Source: Halocafeteria seosinensis
Lineage: Eukaryota; Sar; Bigyra; Bicosoecida
NCBI GenBank assembly: GCA_001687465.1
Contig: LVLI01000233.1
Span: forward strand, 1-64,000
Direction of reading: 5' to 3'
DNA: 64,000 bases
The position numbers were made by a program, and so were the translations under genes. This document shows positions 1 to 11,500 of the stretch, piece by piece. Positions within the stretch are counted from its first letter, which is position 1. Each line of letters begins with the position of its first letter. The notes under the pieces are model-generated. The model was given only the letters and a program-made list of their open reading frames with translations, was not told where the DNA came from and ran no database searches.

Positions 1-433
1 GTGAAAAAAGTGATCCGAAATTTACACAATCTGGCAGTATAGAACGTGGGTAAAGTGAGCCATTCTATACGGACGCTGTTCTAATGGGTCTTTTGATGGG
101 TCGTACGTGCCTTCAATCGGACTTTTTTTGACGAAACTCGTAGCGTGTCATTACCCGTAGATCGTGACAATCATACGCATGTGGTGAAATCGCAGGCGGT
201 CCGTAAACCGAATGCGTATGGGCCCCCCAACTTGTTGACTATGGGCAGGTACCAAGTAGCAAACAGAACGAATAGAACTAAGAAAGACAACTGGTATATT
301 AAGATAGTATTGCCCCTACAATCCTTGTCTGCAAGGGATCATTGAATTGGACTCTGGGATTGGTGCTTGAAGGTGCTTTCCACGGTACTTTAAATATCTC
401 AAACCCGTTTCATTTCGGAGGATGTTTTGGCGA
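1..433. other. Upstream intergenic stretch with no supported gene
   Basis: No recognisable gene was found before the tRNA. A 66-codon open frame on the plus strand (145-345) has no family resemblance and low-complexity composition. The stretch may be flanking sequence or the end of a gene lying outside the window. Confidence 0.4.
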
Positions 434-517
434 GGTCGAGTGCCCGAGTGGTCTAAGGGGTCAGATTTAAGACCTGATGTGCGTAAGCACGCGTGGGTTC
501 GAACCCCACCTCGACCA
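434..517 (+). tRNA. tRNA-Leu (anticodon UAA)
   Basis: The acceptor stem is a perfect 7-bp pair, GGTCGAG (434-440) with CTCGACC (510-516), followed by an A discriminator. The D arm reads CCC/GGG, the long variable arm (GTGCGTAAGCAC) is a class II feature as in tRNA-Leu and tRNA-Ser, and the T arm contains GGTTCGAACC. The seven-base anticodon loop TTTAAGA places TAA at the anticodon, which reads leucine UUA. The closing pair of the anticodon stem is an A-C mismatch, a mild oddity. There is no intron and no encoded CCA. It lies about 100 bases before the NUF2 start codon. Confidence 0.93.
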
Positions 518-533
518 TCACAAACGACCCGGA

Positions 534-539
534 TTTTTT
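534..539 (+). terminator. RNA polymerase III terminator of tRNA-Leu
   Basis: A run of six T residues begins 16 bases after the tRNA 3' end. This is the standard stop signal for polymerase III on the sense strand. Confidence 0.75.
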
Positions 540-613
540 GGCTGTTGGATAACTTCACAACGCTTTGAAAGCCGGATTTGATCTTTTTTTGCCCTTGTTT
601 TCGAGCCACAAAA

Positions 614-2220
614 ATGAGTGACCGAATGAATACTACACAGGGGACTCATCAGCATGAGAGCTTCTCCTTTCCCATGCTCAAGAACCAGGAGATCCTTGCG
701 TGCTTGAGCGAAATTAACATAAACTTGGATGACAATGCTGAGCAAAAGTTGTTAACGGCCGGGGGAGCGCGGCCCGAGACACTTCGACGTGTATATGAGG
801 TCCTCGTTTGCGAATGTCTGGATCTCACCATGGAGGAGCTATACCAGCCTAAGTTTGAAGGTCTTGATGCCCTCAAAAATCCAAGCTTGCATGATGATTC
901 CGTCGCTACCCTGCACTTTATACGGTCCATGTAAGGAGTGGTGGCGCCGGTGTTTGAAATATCGTGCCCCTGTCTTACGCTCTTTATATGTGCCATACAG
1001 GAATAAACTGTTAACAGCATGTGGCGTCAAAGAGGGTTTTCATATACGGGACTTAATTAAACCGGACCCGAAAAGGACGAGGCGCAATCTGTCGGCTATT
1101 ATTAATTTCCACAAGTTCCGGGAGGAAAGGCTGGCGGTGTATGCCCAATTCTCTGAGAAAGGGGTAAGCCAACTAACTAGTTTGAGCTACAATTCTTCTT
1201 CGCCTAAGAAGTATATATTTTTTTTTCTATTTTCCGTTCACACAGGAGGAATTAATGGGTAGACGGCGTCAACTCGAGGATGAAAAAGGTGAACTGGAGG
1301 AGGAATTACAGAAGCTAAAAGATGAGCGCGCAAGTGAACAACCCGAAGTAGACAGTCTGCAGAATGAATGCTCTGACCTGGAAAAGCGCATTGGAGAACT
1401 GAACAGAACCCAGGCTAAGTTAAAATCCCAAACGGAGGAACTCAAACGCGAAGCTAATGAAATCAAGACACAAACTCAAGCGGAAGCGTACGAAGTCGAG
1501 CAAAAGCAGGAAGAACTAGAGACATGCTCGAAACAAATAGTGGATGACCCAAGCTCTGAGAAGCAGCAAGTTTGGGAAGTGGAGCGGGCAGTGAAAAATG
1601 CCAGACAAGAAGTTCATGACTCCCAGAAAGCTCTGGATGATATCAAATCCCGTAATCAGCTTGCAACGACAGCCCTATCGCAGATGGAAGAAGTGATAGA
1701 GATGGCAAAGTCCGCAAAAGAAAAACAGGACGAACTAAACTCCCAGCAAACAGAGCTGAACAAAATCAAGTCTGAATATCAAGATATCGAAACAGAAATT
1801 GAACAAACGAGCGAGATGTTGCGTACTGTACGTAAACAGCACGATAAATGGGAATCAAAGCTACGAAACCTTCGCGAGAGTATGGAAGTAAAAGAGCGAG
1901 CGGCAGAAAAGGCCGCATCCTCTGGACGCCGGGAATTAAATGAGCTGAACAACGCCGCTCAGCAGGCCTTTGAAAAGCGTCAAGAAGCAGAAGAAAGAAT
2001 TAAAGAGATTGAAGACTCAGTCAAGAATGCACGAGAAAGGTATGATGAGGTCATGCAAGAGTTTAGCACAGCATGGAGGAAAATACAGTACGAAGTTGAG
2101 ACGTTCCATCGTCGTTTATTCAAGGGCATTGAGAACGTAAAAGAATTCCAGCAGCAGCAAAAGAATAGTTTTGTCAAAGATGAGAATTACCAGCACAATC
2201 AGAGTGGGTATGCTCTATAA
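614..2220 (+). CDS. NUF2: Kinetochore protein NUF2
   Basis: NUF2 is a subunit of the NDC80 complex, which holds spindle microtubules at the outer kinetochore. Three exons fit: 614-930, 1001-1163 and 1246-2220, giving 484 residues (human NUF2 has 464). The introns are GT-AG and 70 and 82 bases long, and both restore frame. The N-terminal calponin-homology-like domain contains FSFPMLKNQEIL near its start, and exon 2 carries the diagnostic LIKPDPKRTRRNLSAIINF segment. The remaining two thirds is charged, heptad-rich coiled coil, as in the family. An in-frame ATG at 578 would add 12 residues; 614 is preferred because the family segment begins soon after and its context is A-rich. Confidence 0.93.
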
Positions 2221-2765
2221 GTGCTTCGCTCCAAAATTGATGCAACCAAGTGTCATCTGTGACTAAACTTATGAAGTACAAGAACAACAACTCCTTCATA
2301 ATGAGCTCGTTCGTACAGAGATTTCCCCAATAGTTTCTAACAAAGTATTTTTTCCCCTTCGTTCGGCGTGAACAGTGTCTTTTCATCCATCAATGGCTGT
2401 TTTTGTCGTCAGACTCCACGAGTCAAAGAAAAAAAGTTGAAGCGGTGCGAGGGCAGAAGTCAGTGTCGTTTCCCTCCATTACGCCCCCGAGTAGAAAGAA
2501 GTCAGCTAGATTTGTGCGTTGAAACGAGGTGTGTAAATGGAGTGACCTTGTATGTGATAAAGGAAGGGTTTGAACAAGGACACAAGGGGGCAGAGAAACT
2601 GAATTAAACAAGTTGCGACTGCGTATTATTTAGATGGACGCGTTGATGGCTGTATAGAGGCCATTTTCATGGATCCTCGTCTCTGAGAGCACTTTTGTGG
2701 TTGTCTGCACGTGTGTGGTGTGGAACGAGGAACGCGAAAACTCCGTGTAACACTCTCTCTGCAAA
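2221..2765. other. Intergenic region between NUF2 and the KDM6-like gene
   Basis: About 545 bases that should hold the NUF2 3' end and the promoter of the downstream gene on the same strand. Open frames of 62 to 79 codons on both strands show no family similarity and no consistent splice sites. Confidence 0.4.
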
Positions 2766-5700
2766 ATGAGTGTACTTGGTCGCGACAGTGAGAAGTGGGG
2801 AGGTGAGAATATGGTGGTGTATGGAGGAAGGGCTACCCGCATCCTAAAGTACACCCGTACGCGAGAACAAGGCTCTAGTGCATTGAAGCAAAGTGATGAC
2901 GAAGGTACAATAGGGACAGAAGGAGAATATGCTTTCCCTGTTCACCCAAGTGATCCAAAGCTAAGGTATAATGGCTTCCCAGAAGACGAGCAAGATAGTG
3001 ACTCGTCCCGTATGAATCCAACAGATTCCAGCCTGAATCAGTGGGATTATCAAAACATGCAGCACAAACTCTCGCCAGAGGAGCAACCGTGGAGGACTTC
3101 GATACAAAACTCCCCCGCTAGCGTGACTCCGACGGTCCAATCTTTAGAATCGATTGCATCATCGATTGCATCCTATGATGCTCTGCGTCCGTCCCCACAC
3201 TATGATTACTGGGCTCAAGGCACTCCACAAAGACAAAGAGGAAATTCGCTCTCTCAGCACTCGGACTCGGTGTGTTCTACATTCTCGCCGACCGTAAGTT
3301 GCTGCCAGACTGACCCTGGTGCTGCTACAGGACGTGATCCTGTCGATGCATCTGCCATGGGTAGTGCCGAAAGACCGATGAAGGCACTGAACCAGGATCC
3401 TCTGGGGGAATTGTATGATTGGTCGTTTCACCAGCCATCTGGCCAGCGAACAATAGCTAACCGTAACTTACATAGTACGGATGGAGTCCCGAATGACACA
3501 ATAACTGTCAATGTGTCCCATCAAAGAGGCAAGTCCAATTGCAGCTTCCGTCAGGTAAAGCATACCCCTTCGTCTGGAAACAGTGACGTATGTGACGGCT
3601 ATTTCAGCAAGGCGCTGAAGGATGTATTGGGTAGTTTTCGACTGAGTAAGAGGGAAGGTGAATACAACTTCTCACGATATGTTTCCGACATGCATGGTTC
3701 TGTCCGAGACATACGATTTCTGGACGAATCGAATCAGCCTAGGAAACATTCAGGTCGCATTCGCTCGGCTGTCTTCGTCCAAGGAGCTCAGCAACGAATT
3801 CAGATCAGCCTCTTAGCCAGCATTACCAGACTCCCGGGAGTTGTAATTGCTCTACCGTGCGCGCACTGTATGATGAAGCGGACAAAATGCAATACGATAG
3901 AAGGGGTGACACTCCTGCTCAGAATGGTGACCGAGTATATGGGAAAGAAAGGCGGTCCTCTTCCGATAGCAGCAGTCTCCATGACAAAATACCTTTGGGC
4001 CATGATGGCCTCAGCTCTGCGCATAGGATCCGGAGGAGAAGTGACCAGGCTGAGCGTATACAAGAATTGTTGGCGGAGAAGCTCCCCTCTCAGAGTCAAA
4101 ACGATGCGCAATTTCGTCCCGATTCCTCAGAACATGATGATACCAATGTAGCAGACAGACATTTGGGCAGAGAGGTGGAGAACGCAATCGCTGAAGCACA
4201 TCGTGTGTCGTCTGAGAAACAATTCATTTCCCGCCGCTCACAGGAGCTGGAGCTTATTCCCTCGGTGGAACTAAAGCCTGGTGTAAGTCCGCATTCCATT
4301 GATGTCGGTCAAGAGCTAATGAGTTACCCAATTGCCATTTGGGAAGGTGTTCTCGACCATGAGCATATTCAATTCCCCTCTGAACTTCTAGAAATCACTA
4401 GTTTTTGCAAGCGACACCAAAGTGTATGCGCGGATGTACAGTACCAGGATGCTGATTGTGAGGGCTGGGATACGCGGCGTCTTTCCGTTGCGCGCCAGCC
4501 TTTAAAGATGTTCCTTTCTCATCTCAAGCGTTGCAGTGAAGGCCTAGGTCCTGTACTGACAGTCGCTGACGACGTTTCTGTTGAATCGTTGGGCACTACT
4601 TGTGGAACGTCGTTTGTGGCAAATCCATTTTACGTTGCTGGTAATCATGCTGATGAACTAGACTGCAAAAGTATCTTGACCAAAATGAAGCGATATAAGA
4701 ATCGTCACAAGGAGCATATTGACGAGTTCTACCAGCAAATTCAGCGGCGCAAAATAAACCCAAAGCAATCCTCACTGTCAGCTCCCTATATCACTCCCGA
4801 GATGGCAGTATACTGGGTTTTGGATGAGCTGCCTAAACCCCCTGTTCGATATTGCGTAAACGTTGATTTGGATAACCAACAAGAATGGGGACAAGAGCTC
4901 AAGGTTATGAAGAAGCATCTGCCTTCCTGGGTGTGGTGCCGCGATGAACTTGATATCATGAGCCACATAAGACAACCAGTACCAGGAATGAACCAGCCCC
5001 AGATATACTTAAAAACGCCAGGGGCCTGGACGGGTTGTCATGAAGAGAACTTACGGTTCCATAGTGTAAATATCTGCCACGGTCCGGATCCTAGCGAGTG
5101 GATGGCCATAACTGAGGAGTACGCTCCACGTCTTCGAGAGCTTGTTTGGGAAGAATTTGAAATGGATATTTACAGAAACGAAGGCTGCTACCTTCCACCA
5201 GTGGAGTTTTGTCGGAAACACGGAATTCCTGTGTTGAGAGGCGTTCAGAATGCTGGTGATATGATATGCCTTAACGGCGGGACACTGCACTGGGTACGGT
5301 CCTTCGGTGTATCCGTGCATTCAAGCTGGAACATTGGTCCCTGGCAGGAATCGACGCTACGTTCTGCTTGTGTTAGACGTTCTATAAACAATGGCATCAC
5401 CCCTCCGCTTCCGAGTCTTATTCCAATGCAAACACTTTGCCTCGACCTCTCAAGGGCCGTAGTAGACTCGTTGCAAAGCCTAGACAATTTTCCCAACTCA
5501 AGGCTTCCAGCTAACGTACACAATGCGGTAGTCCATTTGACCAACTATAATCCAACGGGGCTCCGCGATTTGGTCGCTCGTTTGCAGTTTGAACTTGCTA
5601 GCAGTATAGAGAAGGAGGCATGTTACTTCAGCGCGGGAATGAGATCGCTGAGACCATGCCAGAAAGAGCCTCCCGGATCTGATGTTTTCCGGTGTCAGAA

Positions 5701-6184
5701 TAATAAATGCAACGCGGAAATATTCCTTTATTATTCCTTCTGTGAAACGTGTGCCAATTGTATCGAATCTGAGGAAAACGGAACGCAATCGTTTGTAGCA
5801 CCTGCTCCGGGAAGAACCGATGGTCCAATCGAAGTGCATTCGCAGTTCTGCGTTCCCTCCTTGGAAGCACTTCCGAGTGGGAACAAACGTCGAATGGAAC
5901 ATCCTGATAGCACCATCAATCCATACAGTCTAGACGGAAAGCAGATTGATGCATTTCTTCGTCGACGACTGAAACAGCACAAGCGCCGTAAACTCAACGA
6001 GAACACCCGGCATATCTGTAGTCCAATCATGTGCGTTCCATGTGGACTGAGTCATTCCTCGCGGGTGCAAGGTGAGCATAGGCTTCACTTTCTTAAGAAG
6101 GAAGAACTGGAAGAAATTTGTAAATCTTATTGTCAATTAGTGACGTTATGGGATAGATTTTCTAGCAACTTTAGTTCCCCGTAG
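2766..6184 (+). CDS. JmjC-domain histone demethylase, KDM6 (UTX/JMJD3)-like
   Basis: This is a predicted Fe(II)- and 2-oxoglutarate-dependent lysine demethylase. Two frames must be joined by a short intron; the best fit is 2766-3753 plus 3804-6184 (50-base intron, about 1,122 residues), though other splice sites between 3646 and 3803 are possible. The N-terminal half is long and probably disordered. The catalytic core carries H742 and E744 (CHEENLRFHSVNICHGP) and H825 (GGTLHWV), the iron triad. Around the triad the wording follows UTX: tyrosine-type decarboxylase core, SSWNIGP, IPMQTLC and a helical linker. Then comes a cysteine-rich zinc module (CxxxxC and CETCANC near residues 960-985, CVPCG near 1070), which is the KDM6 signature arrangement. 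Specificity for H3K27 is inferred from family only. Confidence 0.8.
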
Positions 6185-6534
6185 TTCCTACCTATGCTAA
6201 AATGCACTGACTCCAGTCCCTGTTCATGCTCTGGGTATTTTGATTTCCCATTCTCCGACCAAATTCATAAATGTTTAGATCCCATATCTCCTGTTCTACG
6301 CGTCTGATACCACCTAAGGAATCAATCCCAGCCATCGAGTCTGCCAGGCTATATTGTGATTCAGTCGGGCTGTTTGACGGTTTTACTCTTGGATAACCCA
6401 CCACCACGCGGCGGACCACCAACCGCCCACGCGGCATGAAGTTCTTTGAACATTCTTTCTCCCATGGATCAAACTCAGAAAGAGTTGTTGTGAGGTAATT
6501 TCGCGTATAAGTACGTACCAACACAAGAGCCAAA
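6185..6534. other. Gap between two plus-strand genes; possible small minus-strand gene
   Basis: This stretch would hold the promoter of the WD40 gene. The minus strand is open without a stop from 6764 down to 6192, and the portion outside the WD40 gene (below 6534) has a coding-like composition ending in NRDWSQCILA. No conserved family was recognised and a start is not obvious, so it is not called as a gene. Confidence 0.25.
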
Positions 6535-8586
6535 ATGGAGGACCGCATGGATGAAAGAGTCCGAATTCTGTGCTCCGTGAGCGCCCATGAATTCGGGGTA
6601 AAATGCATCGAGCCATGCGGCAGTGGCCATGCTATTAGCGCCTCTCCTGATCGAACGCTTAAGGTATGGGATGTCCGAAAAGGCAAACCAATGAGTGTAT
6701 TCAAATGCGCAAGCAAGTCGTCCCTTGGGAAGGCTACAGTTTGTTGCATGAAAGCGATAGACAATCGAACCTTTGTTGTCGGTTGGACTGACGGCCAAAT
6801 ACGGGTCTATGATGCCAAGAATGGACAGCTGATAAAGCATGTTGGAGGATCCGCAAGGAAGCGAAATGAAGTTACTTCCATTGTCATCGATGATAACAAG
6901 GGCGCTCGAGACCGCGTTTGCGTCGGGTACGCAGACGGGTTAGTATCAATAATTGAGCTGCGAGGAGGAGCAGCGCCCATTTACTTACAAGCCCACACCG
7001 ATGTAGTTACCAGTTTACTAGTACTTGACGATAAACTTATTTCAGCCTCATTCGATGGAGCTGTTCGCTCATGGGACCTGCACTCGGGAAAGCAGTTTAA
7101 TGAAGGCAAGCCTCTGCTGCAACATGAAAATGACTCGAAAGGACTTTTGGAGGAAGTTCGAGGAGAAATCTTTGCAACAGGGTGTTCCAAAAGACCTGTC
7201 GTATACTTGGTGCAGGCACATACGGGGAAAATTCTCAATAGGCTTACGGCGATTTGCACAGGTATTTCCGTCATCAAAGTTGTATCCCCGAGAGTATTAG
7301 CAGCGGGAGCGGAGGATGGAGTTGTCCAAACGTGGGACCTGGAAAAGGACAAACCTCTACATATTCTATCAGGACACCACTCCCAAATCAGAGCTATAGA
7401 AGTCATCAAAGAGGATGTAATATTGACAGGAGCTCATGGGGGTGATGCCAGAGTCTGGAACGTTCTCAGTGGTGATTGTTTATTATCGTTTACAGGGTTT
7501 ATGGAAGAATACCTCTCTGCCTCTGCTGTTATTTATCCCGGGGTTTGGGCAGCAGGCTACAGCGATGGATACCTTCATATATGGGATATGCGATTAGCAT
7601 TAGACATGGAGGGAGGCCCGATACCTAAACCACATTTCACAAAGGCCTGGAAGAAAAAGTCTTCCCAGAAACTGCTTAAGGGTCATAAAGAAATAGGAGG
7701 AAGCCGAGCATCCTCGGTCTTTGATGTAGTAGACAACGATGCACAATCCGTTTCCGAGGTTTCAGACGATGATGGAAGAAGATACTCGTTCGTAGAAGCT
7801 CCAGAAGAGATCTCGGTGTGGTACCATCGTAACGGGAGTGTTGAGGATGTTGTACTGCCTCACGAGCTTAAGGAGGTAGATTTCATCCAGAGGTCGTTTG
7901 CTTTGGTACAGCAAGTACTGTATACTTGTGCCCATTACGCTTCGACAAAGGGATACATTGCAACATTTTCCTCAGTGCCAACTATTCCTGAGCTGATCGC
8001 CCATTTGACCGACGTGGGCAACGCTTATGGTCTTGCGTCTTGGCTCTACGCCGAAACCTCCTCAGGAAAGAACATATCGGGAATATCCAATGAAATTCAG
8101 TACCATTTGGAAGATGTCAAGAAGGAATATGAAGCCACTCAGAGAAAGTTAGCTCTAGGCGAGCGATGTAGCGGGAGGCTGGCGGTGCGGGTCTTTCGGG
8201 TGACGTCTGTTTTGATCTTGTCCGTAAACAAGTATATGGAGGGAGAGCTTAAGTCTGTCATGAGTAATATGTCCATACTGTATGAAACATACAAGTTCGT
8301 GAAACAAAGGGTGAGTGCGGCGCGGACAGAGGGTAGGTCTTCGCCTGCTTCGGGTGGGCCTCAGCTGCTGTCAGCTGCTTCCTTCTTGGGGAAGGAGGAG
8401 GTCAGGAACCTACAGCAGTTTGCCACAGAGCAGATACCAACAAGAGTGAGAGAGCGTAGAGACAGTGTCACTAAGCACAAATCATTTGCTTCCTTTTCCC
8501 CTAAGAAAAAAGAAGAGGTACCTATCTGGGGTACCTCGGCTTCTACTAACCAGGATCTGCATCGGGCACATTCATTGCTATATTAA
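6535..8586 (+). CDS. WD40-repeat protein with helical C-terminal domain
   Basis: A single-exon frame of 683 residues. The first 360 residues contain seven or so WD-type blades, each ending in W-D or a variant (LKVWDV, IRVYDA, VRSWDL, VQTWDL, ARVWNV, LHIWDM), so a beta propeller is expected. After an acidic, Ser-rich linker, residues about 450-600 are helical and not recognised. The tail ends in Lys- and Ser-rich sequence. Its partner and process cannot be named from sequence. Its stop codon lies inside the last exon of the gene on the opposite strand, so the two coding ends overlap by nine bases. Confidence 0.8.
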   Translation: MEDRMDERVRILCSVSAHEFGVKCIEPCGSGHAISASPDRTLKVWDVRKGKPMSVFKCASKSSLGKATVCCMKAIDNRTFVVGWTDGQIRVYDAKNGQLIKHVGGSARKRNEVTSIVIDDNKGARDRVCVGYADGLVSIIELRGGAAPIYLQAHTDVVTSLLVLDDKLISASFDGAVRSWDLHSGKQFNEGKPLLQHENDSKGLLEEVRGEIFATGCSKRPVVYLVQAHTGKILNRLTAICTGISVIKVVSPRVLAAGAEDGVVQTWDLEKDKPLHILSGHHSQIRAIEVIKEDVILTGAHGGDARVWNVLSGDCLLSFTGFMEEYLSASAVIYPGVWAAGYSDGYLHIWDMRLALDMEGGPIPKPHFTKAWKKKSSQKLLKGHKEIGGSRASSVFDVVDNDAQSVSEVSDDDGRRYSFVEAPEEISVWYHRNGSVEDVVLPHELKEVDFIQRSFALVQQVLYTCAHYASTKGYIATFSSVPTIPELIAHLTDVGNAYGLASWLYAETSSGKNISGISNEIQYHLEDVKKEYEATQRKLALGERCSGRLAVRVFRVTSVLILSVNKYMEGELKSVMSNMSILYETYKFVKQRVSAARTEGRSSPASGGPQLLSAASFLGKEEVRNLQQFATEQIPTRVRERRDSVTKHKSFASFSPKKKEEVPIWGTSASTNQDLHRAHSLLY

Positions 8587-11500
8587 TTGTTTTTCCGGGC
8601 TTCGACGGAAGGAACCCAGAGAGATTGGAGCATCGGGGGACTCCTTTGGACTGTAGTTTTGGCCTTCTCCCGTTCTTCGTTTCTTTCTATCATGCATTTC
8701 CTTGATAATCAATTCGACTATTTTCCAATTAAGTGTTTGCTGGAATATCTTTTCGTCCATGTCCTTTGGAATTATCTTTTTCCGTAGTGATTTTCCCTGA
8801 TCCATAACAGCGAAGCAACCCATAGTATGTGGAACCTAGACTTACGTATCGCATTCACGGCAAGTTTCATACCTGATAAAAATGCTCCAAAGGCGCTCTG
8901 ATTTGGTGCTTCACTTTTTCACTAAGTGTGTACGTTTCCTTATACATAGCTTTTCCTATTCTCACAATTCCATTGAACTGAGAATCATTTAACCTGATCA
9001 AGACGGAGGAGGCAGAGTCAGTGTACTCCAGTGGCGGATAAATTTCTTTGGATTCCAAAGCCCTGCATAGTGTCTCCAGCGTGGTCCTAGGAGAGTAGGA
9101 CACATATACAGGTGGGCCAAACATACCTCTTGAGAATTTCGAGAGGATATGGGCGTTCCGCGTCACTCTTGGCTCCTTTGCCTTTCCTCAATGCAACCAA
9201 CACTTCGTGAGGAGGAGGACCTTTCATGAGCGGCAAACGAAACGCTCCACGCTGTACATAGCCATGTGCGTGGATGTCCAAGACGGGTAAAAGAGTCCAT
9301 CCATAAGGCTCCAAGTTAATGTCGTATTGCTCCAACAGGGAGTGGTCCAGATACCTATCCCTCCCGAGCTTGTAAATATCGCTTAAGTATGGCTTTAGTG
9401 CCTCCACAAGTTTAACATCCCTGGTTTGCTCTATAGATGCGGTTTGTTTGCGCTTTGATATCTTCGACAGAGATACGGAACGAACGTCTAGAATAACAGT
9501 TAGTCGTCCATCCAGAGGAAGATTGGAATATTTGACCTGGAAGGAAATGTGATGTCAACCCTAGTAGCTGGAACTTGACCAAGTTGCAGGAACTTACAAA
9601 GTGTTCCTCAAACGCTTGATGTTTTTGATTGCTATCCCATTTACGCACGATCGTCATCCCCACGTCTGCGTAGGACAGCTTCAACCTCTTTAAAGAACCA
9701 CACGACACAACAAAGCAACTTACTCTTCATATCCCCATCCCGCGAATAGAGCGGGCACATGGGCGCCATACAGTGGAATACAACAATTAGGCCAGCACGC
9801 TTGTCCACATTTTGTACCCCATCCACGGAAATTTGGATTCCCTCCTGCACAAGCAACGCGGTAAACCTACAGCAAACAACTCGACCTACCGCGGAGGGCT
9901 TACTTTGCGATCGAACGGAACAGCAAATCGGTAATCAATCATTTTCGTCGGATTCCCTCGCAATCGCATTTTTACCCAACGAGCTAACACTTCATCGTCC
10001 GATTCGGGAGGTGGCGGGATACCGAAGGTTCCGTTCTCAATTTGTTCAGGATTGGCGGTCATCTCAGGACGAATGATGGCTGCAATACGACAGAGAGACT
10101 TTACTTGTCACTCTAGAGCGACACCACATGTACAATCTTCACTTACGAGCGTCTGAATTATCCGAATTAGCGCGTTCTACGAGACTACGTGCAGCGGCAT
10201 CATACTTGCTCTGTTATGGAGCCAGAAAGTATGTGTGAAGCAATGCAGATAGTGGAAGCAATGGGACATACTTGAAGGAAATTTCTGACAGTTATCATCC
10301 CACTGTTACAGCGTTTTGGGTAAAGCGCCAATTCCGCCGGTGGTGGGCGACAACGAGATGAGTCATATGCTCCTGCAAAGAGGGTAGATAAAAGTGCACT
10401 GCACGCGTTCAGAGGAGTGAGGGCAGCATACCTGTGGAATATTCTGGCGGTTCTACGAGCAATCCAACATGCTCCCACTCTTCTCGCGGAACAGACTTGC
10501 GAGTGGGCGCCAAGAGCTGGTCGGGCTTGTCGACGGGAACTGCTGCCCCGTTCCCACTTCTGAACGTGCTACTTCCAGAGGAAACACTTTCTCTGTCTTT
10601 GCTTCTGCTGACCGGGTTTTTTATCCACTCATTTTGCTCCCTCAGAACAGGCACTACACGTGCGGTGATGGAAGCACAAGGCACCCGAGCCGCTGTTTCG
10701 TGCATTATAGTTGCAGCGAGAGGATATTTTTTGCTTGGAGGTCCTTGGAATAGAGGAATCTGGAAAGCTCCAGCGTTGAGCGTAACATCCTCCCATGTTG
10801 TTTGTTCGTACGTTGGTTGATCTTGGTTAGTCGTCGCCTCCGCACTACAGAACAGGTTGAGTAAACCATAGCCAGCAACCTGAACACAGGACGGCTAATA
10901 TAGTAAGACGGGAAGGACAGGCTATGCCGGTTCCACGTACCTCAGGCTGCCACGAATATCGGTCAATGGCATCGATTCTAACGATTAGAGTCATTGTTGC
11001 ATCGAATGGGGGCACCTGTGACGAATCTTCCTTATCGTTGTCGTACTCGCTTCTGAATGCCGCATATGCACTATACTCAGGACATTTCAGAGGGCTGTCT
11101 AACGCGCAAGTTGCCTCCACGGTCTTTCCAATGGGACTAAAATCTTGCGTTAAAGCTCTAATTACTACCTGTATACGAATAAGTACATTGTATGTACCCT
11201 GCTTTCCTCGAACTCCGTAGGCCTACATACCTTGGTAATAGTACAATTATCAGGCAGGAATCGGGCACTATCCACATACACATCGAATCCATCTCCCTGT
11301 TAATAGAGGACATCGACATTGTAAACTGAACACTAACTAATCACATGGGTCAAATCACGTACAGATCTCAAGAACACTTCTTGTGGGGCTCTAGGTGGTG
11401 TGTTAATGAAGGAATTCTGTCCCTTGAAATCTTCCAGTGAGTCCTTCGATGATTTCCGATGGTGCAAACTAAGCTTCCTGGAGGACAAATTAGAATTCAT

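Noticed and set aside
578-613. An earlier in-frame ATG for NUF2.
   Set aside because: The extra 12 residues (MIFFCPCFRATK) have no family similarity, while the start at 614 leads directly into the conserved NUF2 domain.
3740-3860. A frame change in the KDM6-like gene that could be read as a frameshift or pseudogene.
   Set aside because: A short GT-AG intron restores frame, and all catalytic residues are intact, so an intact gene is more likely.
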